Of a stretch of DNA of 64,000 nt, positions 9,091 to 17,165 are shown in pieces. The notes under the pieces are model-generated. The model did no database searches and was not told the DNA's origin. It saw only the letters and a list, made by a program, of their open reading frames with translations. Each line of letters begins with the position of its first letter. The first letter of the stretch is position 1. Location: assembly GCF_017901135.1 (NCBI RefSeq), contig NZ_CP072801.1, positions 3,488,001 to 3,552,000 on the forward strand, read 5' to 3'. Source of the DNA: Thiothrix litoralis (lineage in GTDB: Bacteria; Pseudomonadota; Gammaproteobacteria; Thiotrichales; Thiotrichaceae). A program made the position numbers and the translations under genes.

Positions 9091-9429
9091 TTAATTCCAG
9101 TGTAATAGGGCATCGACTTGCTGGTTGATTTCATGCATACGCGAACGCGATTCGGTGGTTATGCCTAGCGATAAATTATCTTTGGAAATCATCAGGATAT
9201 TGCCCGTTTGTGGGCTTTTGCAGATGGCGCCTTGAATGATGCCAAGCTGTGCTGATTCACCAATGGCGGGCAGCATTCCGGTCAGAAAGGCAATAAATTC
9301 ATTGACTTCCTCCTCGTCAATGCTGGAATGCAAGACTTCACCCAGTTTATTGGTCAGGGTGAATCCGTTCACACCGGGAATATTAAGGACACCGGTTAAC
9401 GTCTCTTCCTCTGGAATGGTGACACTCAT
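9091..9429 (-). CDS. Short Roadblock/LC7-like protein
   Basis: The 112-residue protein consists of a single domain. NIPGVNGFTLTNKLGEVLHS, a long helix (EEVNEFIAFLTGMLPAIG), LGIIQGAICKSPQTGNILMI and a final helix match the Roadblock/LC7 (MglB-like) layout. It is the first gene of the operon and lies 18 bases before the second Roadblock-like gene. Two such proteins in one operon could form a heterodimer that receives the signal from the Cache/HAMP protein. No cognate GTPase is visible nearby. Confidence 0.5.
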   Translation of the reverse strand: MSVTIPEEETLTGVLNIPGVNGFTLTNKLGEVLHSSIDEEEVNEFIAFLTGMLPAIGESAQLGIIQGAICKSPQTGNILMISKDNLSLGITTESRSRMHEINQQVDALLHWN

Positions 9430-9572
9430 GGCTTTTCCTTGTTAAGTATTTAGCTAAGCGTTTTCTTTATTATCGTTATTGTCCTTATATATAGCGTAAG
9501 TTTGAAAATTTCACAGGAAAAACTATAGGCTTGTCGTTGGCATCCTTCAACGATATGCCTTGAAAAATAAAT

Positions 9573-9762
9573 ACCCCCGCTTTTGACGGCGGGGGTTAGA
9601 GGAGTCGAAGCATGGTCAGGCATTTTATTGTTATTAATGTTTAAGCCTGCTCTCTGCCTCTTGGGGCTTGCTGATAAATACTTGTTGTTGTTTCGCTTGT
9701 TCTGACTGAGAACAGTATTGCAATGGCTGTGCCAAACCCGAGAATAATTTCAAGCCATTGAA
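9573..9762. repeat. ~190 bp direct repeat, copy 1 (gene 3' end plus terminator on the minus strand)
   Basis: This segment is about 85 percent identical, by eye, to 11337-11525. On the minus strand each copy reads the C-terminus of a small one-TM protein (GTAIAILFSVRTSETTTSIY here, GTAIAKLFSVRTSETTKSIY in copy 2, both ending in EQA-stop at 9641 and 11403). Each then has a GC hairpin with a T-rich tail. The frame upstream of 9641 stays open to 9937, but I see no convincing start, so I treat it as a truncated gene end. The two copies flank a decayed TnpB element. Confidence 0.6.
9574..9595 (-). terminator. Rho-independent terminator inside repeat copy 1
   Basis: On the minus strand a CCCCCGC/GCGGGGG stem with an 8-base loop is followed by TATTTATTTTT. 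The equivalent at 11338-11357 has TTTTTA. Confidence 0.6.
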
Positions 9763-10059
9763 TATATAGAATTTGTTGTTTTTCATCGGCAAGCTGCCAA
9801 ACCGTAACAGCGGCAATGTTGTCAAAAAACGACAGAGATGGCGGCAAAGGGTGACACAAGTGACAGCGCGAATAGCACAGGCAGCGTGCTAGACTCAGGC
9901 AATACCAGCCACCGAGAACAAGCCGATGAAAATGCACCTCATGCTATGCGGAATAGTCTTACTGCCCTTGCCATTACAAACCCAGCAAAAACGACTTTGC
10001 CGAAGCACTGGATGCCAGCCATTATCTGGTCGGCATTAATTGCTTCAACGGGGCATACA
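9763..10059. other. Decayed intergenic DNA next to the TnpB element
   Basis: There is no intact gene here. A plus-strand frame at 9993-10064 reads DFAEALDASHYLVGINCFNG and looks protein-like, but stop codons close it upstream and the TnpB element right end cuts it downstream. It may be the residue of a gene disrupted by that element. It is too short to identify. Confidence 0.3.
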
Positions 10060-11313
10060 TTGACATCCTCCCCTTCCTGAAGGAAGGGGATTCCTACTGC
10101 ATTCAGCTAGATAGCTGACTGACTTCGGCGAGTTCCTGCTTCATCGAGAGGCGTAATGCCCCATCTCCACAGGCTAACAAGCGGTGTCCCCGCTCTTTGA
10201 CATTGATCGCGCCGACCACATCGGCGTTATTTTCGTAGCCACATTCCACACACGCAAACACCGCTTGGCTCTGGCGGTTATCCGCCGACACATGCCCGCA
10301 ACCGGGGCAGGTTTGGCTGGTGTACTGCGGCGGCACCGCAAACAGCATCCCGCCCTTCCATGCCGTCTTGTAATCTAACTGCGGCCGGAATTCCCTCCAA
10401 CCTTGGTCAAGGATGGCTTTGTTTAAGCCCGACTTTGCCGCTACGTTCTTGCCGGGGTTTTCTGCCGTGCCTGCCGCTGATTTTGACATATTGCCTACCT
10501 GCAAATCTTCGACGAACACCACCGCGTGGTTTTGGCTGAGCGTGGTCGTCGCTTTGTGTAAGAAATGAAGCTGTTGAGCGGGGCGAGCCATGTGCCATCC
10601 GAGAACGTGGCAAAACGGGCGATGCCCAAGTCGATGCCGATGCTCGTGGTGGCGGTGGGGGTTGGCTGCTCCACTTCCCGTTGGGTTTGGATGCTGACAA
10701 ACCATTTACCGCCCTTGCCGGACACGGTGACATTGCGTAATTCACCCAACACCTCGCGACTGTTACGGTAGCGTATCCAGCCCAGTTTGGGCAGGAAAAG
10801 GCGATTGTTACGCTGATCGAGTTTGATTTGTTTGGGGTCGGGATAGCGGAAACGGTCGCCGCTGCCTTTGCGCTTGAAGCGAGGAAAATCGGCACGTTTG
10901 GCAAAGAAGTTTTGGTAGGCCTTGTCCAAGTCCTTCAGGGCGTGCTGCAACGCCTGTGAGGGGGAATCTTTTAGCCACGCCTGCCCCGCTTCGCGTTTCC
11001 AAACGGGCAGCTTGGCTGCCATGGCCACGTAACCGATGAACTTTTCACCCGCTGCATGGTTGGCTTGTTGCAACGCTAACGCCTTGTTGTAAACAAAACG
11101 GCACGATCCCGCGTAGCGGCGTAGGTTGCGCTGTTGCTCGCCGGTGGGCTTCAGTTCGTATTTAAAGGCTTGGCGTCGTTGCATGAGATGAAGGATAGGT
11201 TAAAATCTCTGCCTTGTGCGCCTGAATCCACCGTAAATGCGGGTTTCAGCCGACAAACGGAAGAGGCGCAGCGATGCTGCCCTCGCTCTGCATCCTCGCT
11301 CTGAAGGACGAGG
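10060..11313 (-). mobile_element. Defective IS1341-like element with internally deleted tnpB
   Basis: The element lies on the minus strand. Its right end is at the left side: TTGAC at 10060-10064, the complement of the GTCAA seen at the other two copies, followed by the hairpin CCCCTTCC/GGAAGGGG. The probable left end is the hairpin CCTCGCTCTGAAGGACGAGG at 11294-11313. No tnpA transposase gene is present. It is flanked by the two ~190 bp direct repeats at 9573 and 11337. Confidence 0.6.
10103..11184 (-). pseudogene. tnpB: TnpB (OrfB) with internal deletion and frame change
   Basis: The 5' part (10495-11184) encodes the N-terminal domain (QRRQAFKYELKPTGEQQRN) and RuvC-I (GIDLGIARFATFSDG). After APLNSF the frame shifts. 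The second part continues as LHKATTTLSQNHAVVFVEDL (RuvC-II glutamate), the zinc finger CPGCGHVS...CVECGY, and NADVVGAINV (RuvC-III aspartate). Intact relatives have roughly 30-40 more residues between RuvC-I and RuvC-II, so a deletion joined the two parts out of frame. Catalytic residues survive, but one full-length product cannot be made. It is only distantly similar to the TnpB at 23524. Confidence 0.8.
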
Positions 11314-11336
11314 TTTTACGCGAAAGACGGATAAAA
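11185..11336. other. Left-end region of the defective TnpB element
   Basis: There is no gene. The stretch holds the leader of the tnpB pseudogene and two CCTCGCTCTG repeats. A hairpin at 11294-11313 is the likely element left end. Confidence 0.4.
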
Positions 11337-11525
11337 ACCCCCGCTTTGTGGGCGGGGTTAGAAGAGTCGAGGTATGGTCAGGCGCTTTATTGTTATTGAT
11401 GCTTATGCCTGCTCGCTACCTCTTGGGGCTTGCTGATAAATACTTTTTGTCGTTTCGCTTGTTCTGACTGAGAACAATTTTGCAATGGCTGTGCCAACCA
11501 AGAACATTATTTTTAAGTCATTGAT
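11337..11525. repeat. ~190 bp direct repeat, copy 2
   Basis: This is the second copy of the repeat at 9573-9762, in the same orientation. The minus-strand reading ends at a TAA at 11403-11405 and is followed by a CCCCGCCC/GGGCGGGG-type hairpin with TTTTT on the minus strand. Differences between copies include both silent and replacement changes and no frame change over the shared C-terminus. Similarity fades after about 11525. Confidence 0.6.
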
Positions 11526-11683
11526 AAAATTAAGATAATAAAATTTTCACTTGAGTGGAATGATTGTGTATAGCCCCGCAAACCTGTCAGAAAATGACAG
11601 GGCTGTCATTGCACCTGACAAACATGCCAGTTTGGGGAAATCGGTATATGATGAGCATCAACCGAATCTGAAAGGAGAACTCC

Positions 11684-12013
11684 ATGATCCGATTTACCAG
11701 CCCCGCCGGAGCCAGCGTCTCAATGTTTGAGAAGGATGCGAAAGCGCTCATCCGCATGATGGGACACAGTGGCACTATCCCCAGCGCTATCCGCGCCGAA
11801 GATGTAGCCACCGCTCTGCAGCAACTGGAAGCGGCCTTGCAGACCACAGAAGAGAAACCTCAGGAAGCCCAGCCAGACAAACCGCAAGGGCAAGACGCAG
11901 AAGAAAAAGCGGTCAGTATCAACGTCCGCGCTTACCCGCTGATCGAGTTACTGAAAGCCGCGTCAGCCAAGCAGAAAAACGTCATGTGGGAAAAAGACAG
12001 CGCGTTTTTCTAG
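11684..12013 (+). CDS. DUF1840 family protein
   Basis: This is a 109-residue soluble protein. The N-terminus (MIRFTSPAGASVSMFEKDAK), the middle (GTIPSAIRAEDVATALQQLE) and the C-terminal VRAYPLIELLKAASAKQK followed by VMWE match the DUF1840 pattern. A Glu/Gln/Pro-rich linker separates the halves. Function is unknown. GAAAGGAG lies at good distance before the ATG. Its stop overlaps the stop of the convergent GST gene by a few bases, and no further gene follows on this strand before the tRNA. Confidence 0.8.
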   Translation: MIRFTSPAGASVSMFEKDAKALIRMMGHSGTIPSAIRAEDVATALQQLEAALQTTEEKPQEAQPDKPQGQDAEEKAVSINVRAYPLIELLKAASAKQKNVMWEKDSAFF

Positions 12014-12672
12014 CGTTTGAGGATGTAACCATCCTGCGCCTTGAGGAAATTGGCGAATACCATCGGGAATTCCTCCACCACGGAGGTTTTCACCGCATCC
12101 AGCGCCAACAGCGCGTCGCTCCATGCCTGCATTCGCGTACTCAAGGCTATCTCCAGCGCGTAGCTTTGCTTCAGCAAGGCCAGACGCATGAACAGCGGTG
12201 CATACACACAGTCGACCAGATGGAACTGCTCACCGGCAAAATAGGGGGCTTGCTCGGCTAATACCGTATCCAGACGTTGCAAACCTTGCTGTAATGATTC
12301 GCGTGCTTCGTTAAACCCGGCCTCATCTTGCGCCGTCAACATACGGTGCTGACGCCCTAGCAATTCCGAGCAGAATTCTACCCATGCCCGTTGCCGTGCC
12401 TTTTCCAGCGGGTCAGCCGGGTGTAAGGCAGGTGGATAAACTTCATCCAGATATTCCAGAATCACCGCCGACTCAAACACAGGCGTGCCATCCACGACCA
12501 ATACCGGCACTTTGCCCAGCGGGGACATGGCTTTGAACCAGTCCGGGGTTTCTTGTGGGTTGATGTGTGTAAGGGTGTAAGCGATGCCTTTCTGATTCAA
12601 TGCAATGATTGAACGCTGCACAAACGGGCAAATTTTGAAACTGACGAGTTCCAGCTTTGGGGATTTGGACAT
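12010..12672 (-). CDS. Glutathione S-transferase family protein
   Basis: The 220-residue protein has an N-terminal thioredoxin-like domain (LVSFKICPFVQRSIIALNQK, with a CPF motif near residue 14). The cis-proline region GKVPVLVVDGTPVFES and the conserved ESAVILEYLDE follow. The C-terminal helical GST domain contains FHLVDCVYAPLFMR. The cysteine at the active-site position suggests an omega- or lambda-like, thiol-transfer type rather than a Tyr/Ser enzyme. The substrate is unknown. Its tail overlaps the convergent DUF1840 gene, and the tRNA-Phe gene lies just upstream on the same strand. Confidence 0.85.
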   Translation of the reverse strand: MSKSPKLELVSFKICPFVQRSIIALNQKGIAYTLTHINPQETPDWFKAMSPLGKVPVLVVDGTPVFESAVILEYLDEVYPPALHPADPLEKARQRAWVEFCSELLGRQHRMLTAQDEAGFNEARESLQQGLQRLDTVLAEQAPYFAGEQFHLVDCVYAPLFMRLALLKQSYALEIALSTRMQAWSDALLALDAVKTSVVEEFPMVFANFLKAQDGYILKR

Positions 12673-12690
12673 GGGAAATTACCAAGGAAG

Positions 12691-12766
12691 TGGTGGCCGG
12701 AGACGGAATCGAACCGCCGACACGGGGATTTTCAATCCCCTGCTCTACCAACTGAGCTATCCGGCC
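12691..12766 (-). tRNA. tRNA-Phe (anticodon GAA)
   Basis: On the minus strand the 76 bases fold into a full cloverleaf. The acceptor stem is GGCCGGA/TCCGGCC, the D-arm AGCTCAGTTGGTAGAGC and the anticodon stem GGGGA/TCCCC around TTGAAAA with anticodon GAA. The T-arm is GGCGG-TTCGATT-CCGTC, and CCA is encoded. Confidence 0.97.
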
Positions 12767-12778
12767 ACAGAGGGCGCT

Positions 12779-12807
12779 ATTAAAGCGTTTTGCCTTTATT
12801 TTGTCAA
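12779..12807 (-). promoter_or_regulatory. Sigma-70 promoter of tRNA-Phe
   Basis: On the minus strand TTGACA (12802-12807) is followed by exactly 17 bases and TTTAAT (12779-12784). GCGCCC lies between the -10 box and the tRNA start. A perfect -35, optimal spacing and a GC-rich discriminator are typical of stable-RNA promoters under stringent control. Confidence 0.8.
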
Positions 12808-12879
12808 GAACTAATGTTTCGGTTTTTTCTGCTACAATCCAGCGAACCCTTTACAACAACCCCAAGCGCCCCTGAATAC

Positions 12880-14028
12880 ATGGATTCCTACGGTCTAGTT
12901 TTATTTCTTCTCTGGTTAGCGACGGCGACAGGCTTGTTCCTGTTTGTGCGCTGGTTAAGCCGTTTCCTCATCAAGTTCAACCTGCCAAACGATACCCGTT
13001 TGCTGATCCTGATCGCTTTCAGCGGGGTCATGCTGGTTGCCGCCCTGAATTTCCTATGGAAACAGGAGGTCAAACAGCCCACGCCACCCACCACAAACAG
13101 CAGCACTGCACCAGACAGCACCGCAGACGCACAACAACCCCAAACCGAAATCAATCTGGATACTTACGAAAGTACCACCTACCCGGACCTGTACGGGCTA
13201 CGTCAGGAAATGATCAAGCAACTGCAAGACCTCAACACGTTTTTCGCGCAGATCAACGACCTTGCAGAACGGCTACCCGCCCAACGCCGTTTCCTCCAGG
13301 ACATCATCGACATCCGCTGGGAACGCCGCAAGCAATTACAACAAGCCTATCAGGCTATCGACCGTAGCCGCCGCGCCTTCTGGCTGCATTACCACACTGG
13401 CGAAGACCACTATGTCCGCAAAATGTTTGCGGAGGAGGCCGTGCGCCTGCAAAAACGTATTCAGGATGGGCTGGGCGACAGCCGAGAATTCCAGTTAGCG
13501 GAAGCAGAGGCCATCAGCAAGCACCTGCGTGCAGCCGATGATTTACTCAAAGCCGCCAAGCTTCCCACGCCCCAAAAGGGGCAATCCATCAACACCATTT
13601 TCCGCCCCTATAGCGACCAGAACCGCCAGACACTCATTGAACTTCTCACCCGCAAACAGGAAAACAGCATCCTCGTTAACTTGAAGCAGCTCCAGCAAGA
13701 AGAAAAGCGTGTCTACGACAAACTGGCTTACATGCAGCAATACCAACAGATCAACACCGACTTGCAGGAAGAAACCTATAGCTTGATCCTGGCCTGGAAT
13801 CAGGCGCTGATCTATAACCAGTACGCCCAGTACCGCATCCTGTTTGCGACTGAAGCGCTGGAAACCACCCTGTTGCTGGGGGAAGCACCCGCCAACCGCG
13901 ATTACGCTTGGCTACTCAAGGAGTTGCGGGAACTTTCCCCCAGTATTCTGGCGCAGGCAGTAGAAGAGCGCAATGTAGCTGCTTTCAGCTACAACCCCGC
14001 CATTGATAGCAAATACCGCAAGCCATAG
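12880..14028 (+). CDS. Unknown membrane protein with two N-terminal TM helices and a long helical domain (protein A)
   Basis: The protein has 382 residues from the ATG at 12880; the frame is open from a TTG at 12790. Two TM helices (LVLFLLWLATATGLFLFV and LLILIAFSGVMLVAALNFLW) are followed by a Thr/Pro-rich linker. A ~280-residue Gln/Glu/Leu-rich, probably coiled-coil region faces one side of the membrane. I do not recognise the family. The later ATG is preferred because a TACAAT -10 box at about 12832 would place the transcript start after the TTG, although no clear ribosome site precedes it. A 61-bp piece of this gene (13637-13697) recurs at 21637-21697 beside the intact flotillin, showing that protein A and flotillin were once adjacent, convergent genes in a duplicated block. 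Confidence 0.7.
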   Translation: MDSYGLVLFLLWLATATGLFLFVRWLSRFLIKFNLPNDTRLLILIAFSGVMLVAALNFLWKQEVKQPTPPTTNSSTAPDSTADAQQPQTEINLDTYESTTYPDLYGLRQEMIKQLQDLNTFFAQINDLAERLPAQRRFLQDIIDIRWERRKQLQQAYQAIDRSRRAFWLHYHTGEDHYVRKMFAEEAVRLQKRIQDGLGDSREFQLAEAEAISKHLRAADDLLKAAKLPTPQKGQSINTIFRPYSDQNRQTLIELLTRKQENSILVNLKQLQQEEKRVYDKLAYMQQYQQINTDLQEETYSLILAWNQALIYNQYAQYRILFATEALETTLLLGEAPANRDYAWLLKELRELSPSILAQAVEERNVAAFSYNPAIDSKYRKP

Positions 14029-14042
14029 CGTAGCGTTAAGGC

Positions 14043-14371
14043 TTAGTCACGTTCATCCCGGTAGAAATCATCGTCATCCGCCATGGCAGGCTGTTCGCGC
14101 TCACGGGCAGGTGTCGGAGCGGGTTTTGATGCCGGTTTGCTGGCGGAGAACATTTCTTCATGCAAGCCACGGGTCATATCATTGAGGGAACCGCCCTTCA
14201 AGCCGACTTCACCCAGCAAGCTTTCAATCAGTGGCACTTGGGCGCGGTAACGTAAGGCACTGTTAAGGCACTGTCCACCACTATCCGCTTGTAAAAAAAC
14301 ATCAGCGCGACACCCAATCCCAGCAAGACCAGTATACCGACGGACAGGAAAACGTAGAGATCAAAGTTCAT
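14043..14371 (-). pseudogene. Internally deleted flotillin copy
   Basis: 14037-14270 matches the 3' end of the intact flotillin (21698-21931) almost base for base, ending in DDDDFYRDERD and TAA. At about 14270-14288 the sequence jumps to the 5' end of the gene (compare 23222-23305), including the first TM helix and the ATG at 14369-14371. About 1.3 kb of the middle is missing, and a short tandem AAGGCACTGT duplication marks the junction. The upstream leader is also kept and is interrupted by a MITE-like insertion. Confidence 0.85.
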
Positions 14372-14402
14372 GCATCCGCCCCGATGTGACAGCTCAATAT
14401 AG

Positions 14403-14585
14403 GGAAGAGTAGTAACTGTTCACGGGGTTAAGTTATTGATTCATAACAGGCTGATTTTTAAAAAACTGCAAGATTTAGCCAATTTTAGATGAATTTCGTG
14501 ATTTTTCAAAACTTAAGATTTCTCAACCAGTTGAAATTAAAAGATAAAATTTTATCGCTACCCCGTGAACAGTTACGGAAGAGTA
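14403..14585. mobile_element. MITE-like insertion, 165 bp, 17-bp perfect TIRs, 9-bp target duplication
   Basis: GTAACTGTTCACGGGGT at 14412-14428 is exactly inverted at 14560-14576. The element between is AT-rich with no coding frame. GGAAGAGTA flanks it on both sides (14403-14411 and 14577-14585). The paralogous, uninterrupted site exists in the window: ATATAGGGAGGAGTATACGC at 23331-23350, upstream of the intact flotillin. This proves an insertion. It encodes no transposase, so it must be mobilised in trans. The family is not determined. Confidence 0.85.
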
Positions 14586-14602
14586 TACGCCAAATCCTGA
14601 CG

Positions 14603-15223
14603 TTACGGCGCACTGGCGGTGAAACCCACCTCTCCGTTATAAATTCCCGCTGCGGGAATAACCCCGCCCGTATAGGTAAACGTCCAGTTCGCGCTGCGTT
14701 CGGTGATCAAACCGTCAAAGGATGTACCCGTCACATTCACCCCCGCCCCCGAACCAGTATCCGGGATCAACGGTGCTGGCAAACCACTGTCGCTGGACGT
14801 AACCGCAATGCGCGAAAACGGGATAGTCACCGCCCCATTACTCAACGGCGTATTGACCGTTGCCCGCAAGCTCACTTGCCCGGCATTGCTGCGCACCTCC
14901 ACTGGCAACACGGCACTGGAAGCCGTCAAGGTGGGCACATCGCCCGCCCAATTCACCGCCACCCCATTCCCATTACTCAGAGGGCTAGCAACACCGGGAA
15001 TCTGCAAAGCCGTATTAATCGCCACGGTATCAACCGTGTTGCTGGCGGTCGGGTACGCACCCGTTCCCACCCGCAAGAAAATAAATTTGCCGATATTGAT
15101 CTCAAAATCCAAGCTAACACTGGCAGATACAGCCTCTGTTGGACCAGCACTATTATATTTCAGCTCGGCCTGTACTAACGTCAGTGGCAACAGACTCAAG
15201 ATGGCAAATCCGAGCCGTTTCAT
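14603..15223 (-). CDS. Secreted pilin-like fibre subunit (last gene of the fibre locus)
   Basis: The protein has 206 residues with a signal peptide (MKRLGFAILSLLPLTLVQA). The mature part starts with an alternating strand region containing FEINIGKFIFLRVGTG. The C-terminus, WTFTYTGGVIPAAG and YNGEVGFTASAP, is a typical beta-strand ending of chaperone-usher or SCPU-type subunits. The LRVG motif recurs in the products at 17166 and 20197, and the ending resembles that of 16514. It overlaps the chaperone gene by four bases (ATGA). It could be a terminal or tip subunit. The family assignment is inference from pattern and context. Confidence 0.6.
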   Translation of the reverse strand: MKRLGFAILSLLPLTLVQAELKYNSAGPTEAVSASVSLDFEINIGKFIFLRVGTGAYPTASNTVDTVAINTALQIPGVASPLSNGNGVAVNWAGDVPTLTASSAVLPVEVRSNAGQVSLRATVNTPLSNGAVTIPFSRIAVTSSDSGLPAPLIPDTGSGAGVNVTGTSFDGLITERSANWTFTYTGGVIPAAGIYNGEVGFTASAP

Positions 15224-16038
15224 TGGAAAACCGCATCCACTTTAAAGCTGCCATTATCCCAATCCAGCGTACCGTTACTACTGAGCGGGAATGCCACGGC
15301 TGGCACTGGCTGTTTATCAGCACCTTGCGGCGTGAGTGGCAAGGTACGGGTTTGCCCCGGCAAAATCGGCGTGCCTTCCGGGATCAGCTCCAACGACTGG
15401 CCTTTGGCATCCGTCGCACTCAAAGCGCCCTCCAAACGCCCGTGCCCATCACCTGTATTGGTGACGACCGCGACCGGAGTACGCTTACCCTTGATGTTTT
15501 GCACCGACACTTGTTTCATTTGCAGTTGCGGTTCTGCGCCATTCACCGCCACATACACGGCGACGGCGATACGCCCGCTGACTGGCAAACTCAAGCTGGC
15601 TCCGGCAGATTCAATCAGGGCTTTATGCGCAGGCTCCACCCCTTCTACCGCCACCATAAAGCGGCATTCACCACGCGGCGCATTGGCGGGCACATCAAGC
15701 TGAAAACGGAAGGATTTTTTGTTTTTTGCCGCCACCGTCAAGCTGGGACGTTCCAGCGTTACCCACGGGCGGCAGCTATTGGGCAACAATTCGTCGTAAT
15801 AGGTAATATTGCCATCAGGGGAATACGTCCAGTCCAAGGTACGCAAGGATACCTCGGTTGGCGTCGCCCCTACGTTCTGAATCTCGATAGATTGCCCCAG
15901 ACGTTTCCCCGCATTGGCTGTCACCTCAAAGCGTGAGGGGGAAACCGCCACTTCAAATGACCCGGCATTCACCGCAGACGTTGCCAGCACGCTAGCAAAC
16001 CCGGCCATCAATAACCCCATTTTTTTATTATTATTCAC
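15220..16038 (-). CDS. Periplasmic PapD-like fimbrial chaperone
   Basis: The protein has 272 residues with a signal peptide ending AVNAG. The mature protein begins FEVAVSPSRFEVTANAGKR, an N-terminal Ig-like strand pattern as in PapD/FimC. It continues with QSIEIQNVGATPTEVSLRTL, then WVTLERPSLTVAAKN and PRGECRFMVAVEG, the equivalents of the F-G region. A second beta domain follows. Such chaperones hold secreted subunits by donor-strand complementation before export across the outer membrane. It is longer than typical PapD (about 230 residues). Neighbour genes overlap by four bases on both sides, so it is clearly co-translated with the subunits. Confidence 0.65.
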   Translation of the reverse strand: MNNNKKMGLLMAGFASVLATSAVNAGSFEVAVSPSRFEVTANAGKRLGQSIEIQNVGATPTEVSLRTLDWTYSPDGNITYYDELLPNSCRPWVTLERPSLTVAAKNKKSFRFQLDVPANAPRGECRFMVAVEGVEPAHKALIESAGASLSLPVSGRIAVAVYVAVNGAEPQLQMKQVSVQNIKGKRTPVAVVTNTGDGHGRLEGALSATDAKGQSLELIPEGTPILPGQTRTLPLTPQGADKQPVPAVAFPLSSNGTLDWDNGSFKVDAVFQ

Positions 16039-16517
16039 GGTAAAACCTCAATTTCAAAATAAGACTCGAACCCAAAAGGTACGCCTGATGGCAAACGCAA
16101 CGCAGCCAAATCAACTTGCATGGTCAAATCCAGCCGAGTGCTCATCCACGCCTCGCTGACGATGCCTGTCCACACCAACACACGATCACCGGGGCGACCT
16201 GTACCACTCTCAAACGGCGCATTCCCGCGCCATTCCACCAGCAAACCATTCGGGGACACCAAACCCGGAATACTGGCAGGAATCACATAATCAATACGTG
16301 CCTGCTTGCCGACGAAGTTGGCGGTGGCGAGCTTATAATCCACCTGCCCAAACTTCAGCACCACCTGCGTGGTATCCGGGATTTCAATGGCTTGAGGTGC
16401 TTCCACCCGACTCCGGGGAGAGGCAGAATCATCCAGCCGTTCACCCGCATAACTAGGTAACGTGATCACTAAGCAAGCGGCAAGCAAGCATTCACGCCAA
16501 CGACCGTAACGGTTCAT
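16035..16517 (-). CDS. Secreted minor fibre protein, unknown family
   Basis: The protein has 160 residues. A signal peptide (LLAACLVITLPSYAG) is followed by a beta-rich chain (TQVVLKFGQVDYKLATANF, ARIDYVIPASIPGLV, LLVEWRGNAPF) ending FGFESYFEIEVLP. No known domain was recognised. It overlaps the genes on both sides by four bases (ATGA). It is probably a minor subunit or an assembly partner of the chaperone. Confidence 0.55.
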   Translation of the reverse strand: MNRYGRWRECLLAACLVITLPSYAGERLDDSASPRSRVEAPQAIEIPDTTQVVLKFGQVDYKLATANFVGKQARIDYVIPASIPGLVSPNGLLVEWRGNAPFESGTGRPGDRVLVWTGIVSEAWMSTRLDLTMQVDLAALRLPSGVPFGFESYFEIEVLP

Positions 16518-17155
16518 GGCATACTCCCGGTGAAGGTGACACGTCCACTGTATTGTCCTGCTGGATACAGTGTGGTATTCGCATATTGAAAAATCAGCAC
16601 ATTCGACATCTTGACGCTGGTGTTGAAGAAAGAATAAGTAGCCAGAATCTGGCTACTTGAGCCGTTGAATGTACCGTTTTGAATATCAAGGGTTGGATAG
16701 GTCGCATTATGATTGTACGATATCCAACTGATAGTATTAAACGGAATAATGGTCATGCCACATCCGCTGCCCGCGACACAGCTTAACCCCGCAGCCGAAT
16801 CGACGTTTAGTGTAACCTGAGCAGTTTCCGGCATTTTAGCCGTCAGGTGAACCGACATTCCGCCAGCCGGGCTGGTAGCTGCGGTGTTCGCCGTATCGCT
16901 GGGTATGCCGGTTACTAGCACGGAATTGGAGCTGATGCTTGCATTGCTCACATCAAATTTAACGCTATTGATCCTGCCAAACAGGGAAGAACCGACTTGC
17001 ATCGTGATTGAGCGTTCGGGGGTTAACTCGCTAAACGTAAACACCGCCGACGCTTTTGGAATCAGCACCAGTAACAGTAGCAGACCCACAACCACACGCC
17101 CCCACGCCCGCAGCCACTGGTCATGAAGGTGTAAAAAGCGTATGGCTGAGATCAT
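16514..17155 (-). CDS. Secreted fibre subunit with pilin-like C-terminus
   Basis: The protein has 213 residues. The ATG at 17153-17155 follows AGAGG and avoids overlap with the preceding gene; a longer frame would reach 17221. A signal/TM helix (VVVGLLLLLVLIPKASA) is preceded by a 20-residue basic segment. The mature region has SITMQVGSSLFGRINSVKF, which aligns loosely with the LRVG segment of the other subunits, and ends with YPAGQYSGRVTFTGSMP, a pilin-like last strand. Two cysteines (CVAGSGC) could form a small disulfide loop. The ending supports a polymerising or tip subunit. Confidence 0.6.
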   Translation of the reverse strand: MISAIRFLHLHDQWLRAWGRVVVGLLLLLVLIPKASAVFTFSELTPERSITMQVGSSLFGRINSVKFDVSNASISSNSVLVTGIPSDTANTAATSPAGGMSVHLTAKMPETAQVTLNVDSAAGLSCVAGSGCGMTIIPFNTISWISYNHNATYPTLDIQNGTFNGSSSQILATYSFFNTSVKMSNVLIFQYANTTLYPAGQYSGRVTFTGSMP

Positions 17156-17165
17156 CACAAACCTC

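Noticed and set aside
9641..9937. 98-codon minus-strand frame ending in repeat copy 1
   Set aside because: Its C-terminus is shared with copy 2, but no start codon with a ribosome site is present and the N-terminal part is Cys/Leu-rich without a family; treated as a gene-end remnant within the repeat.
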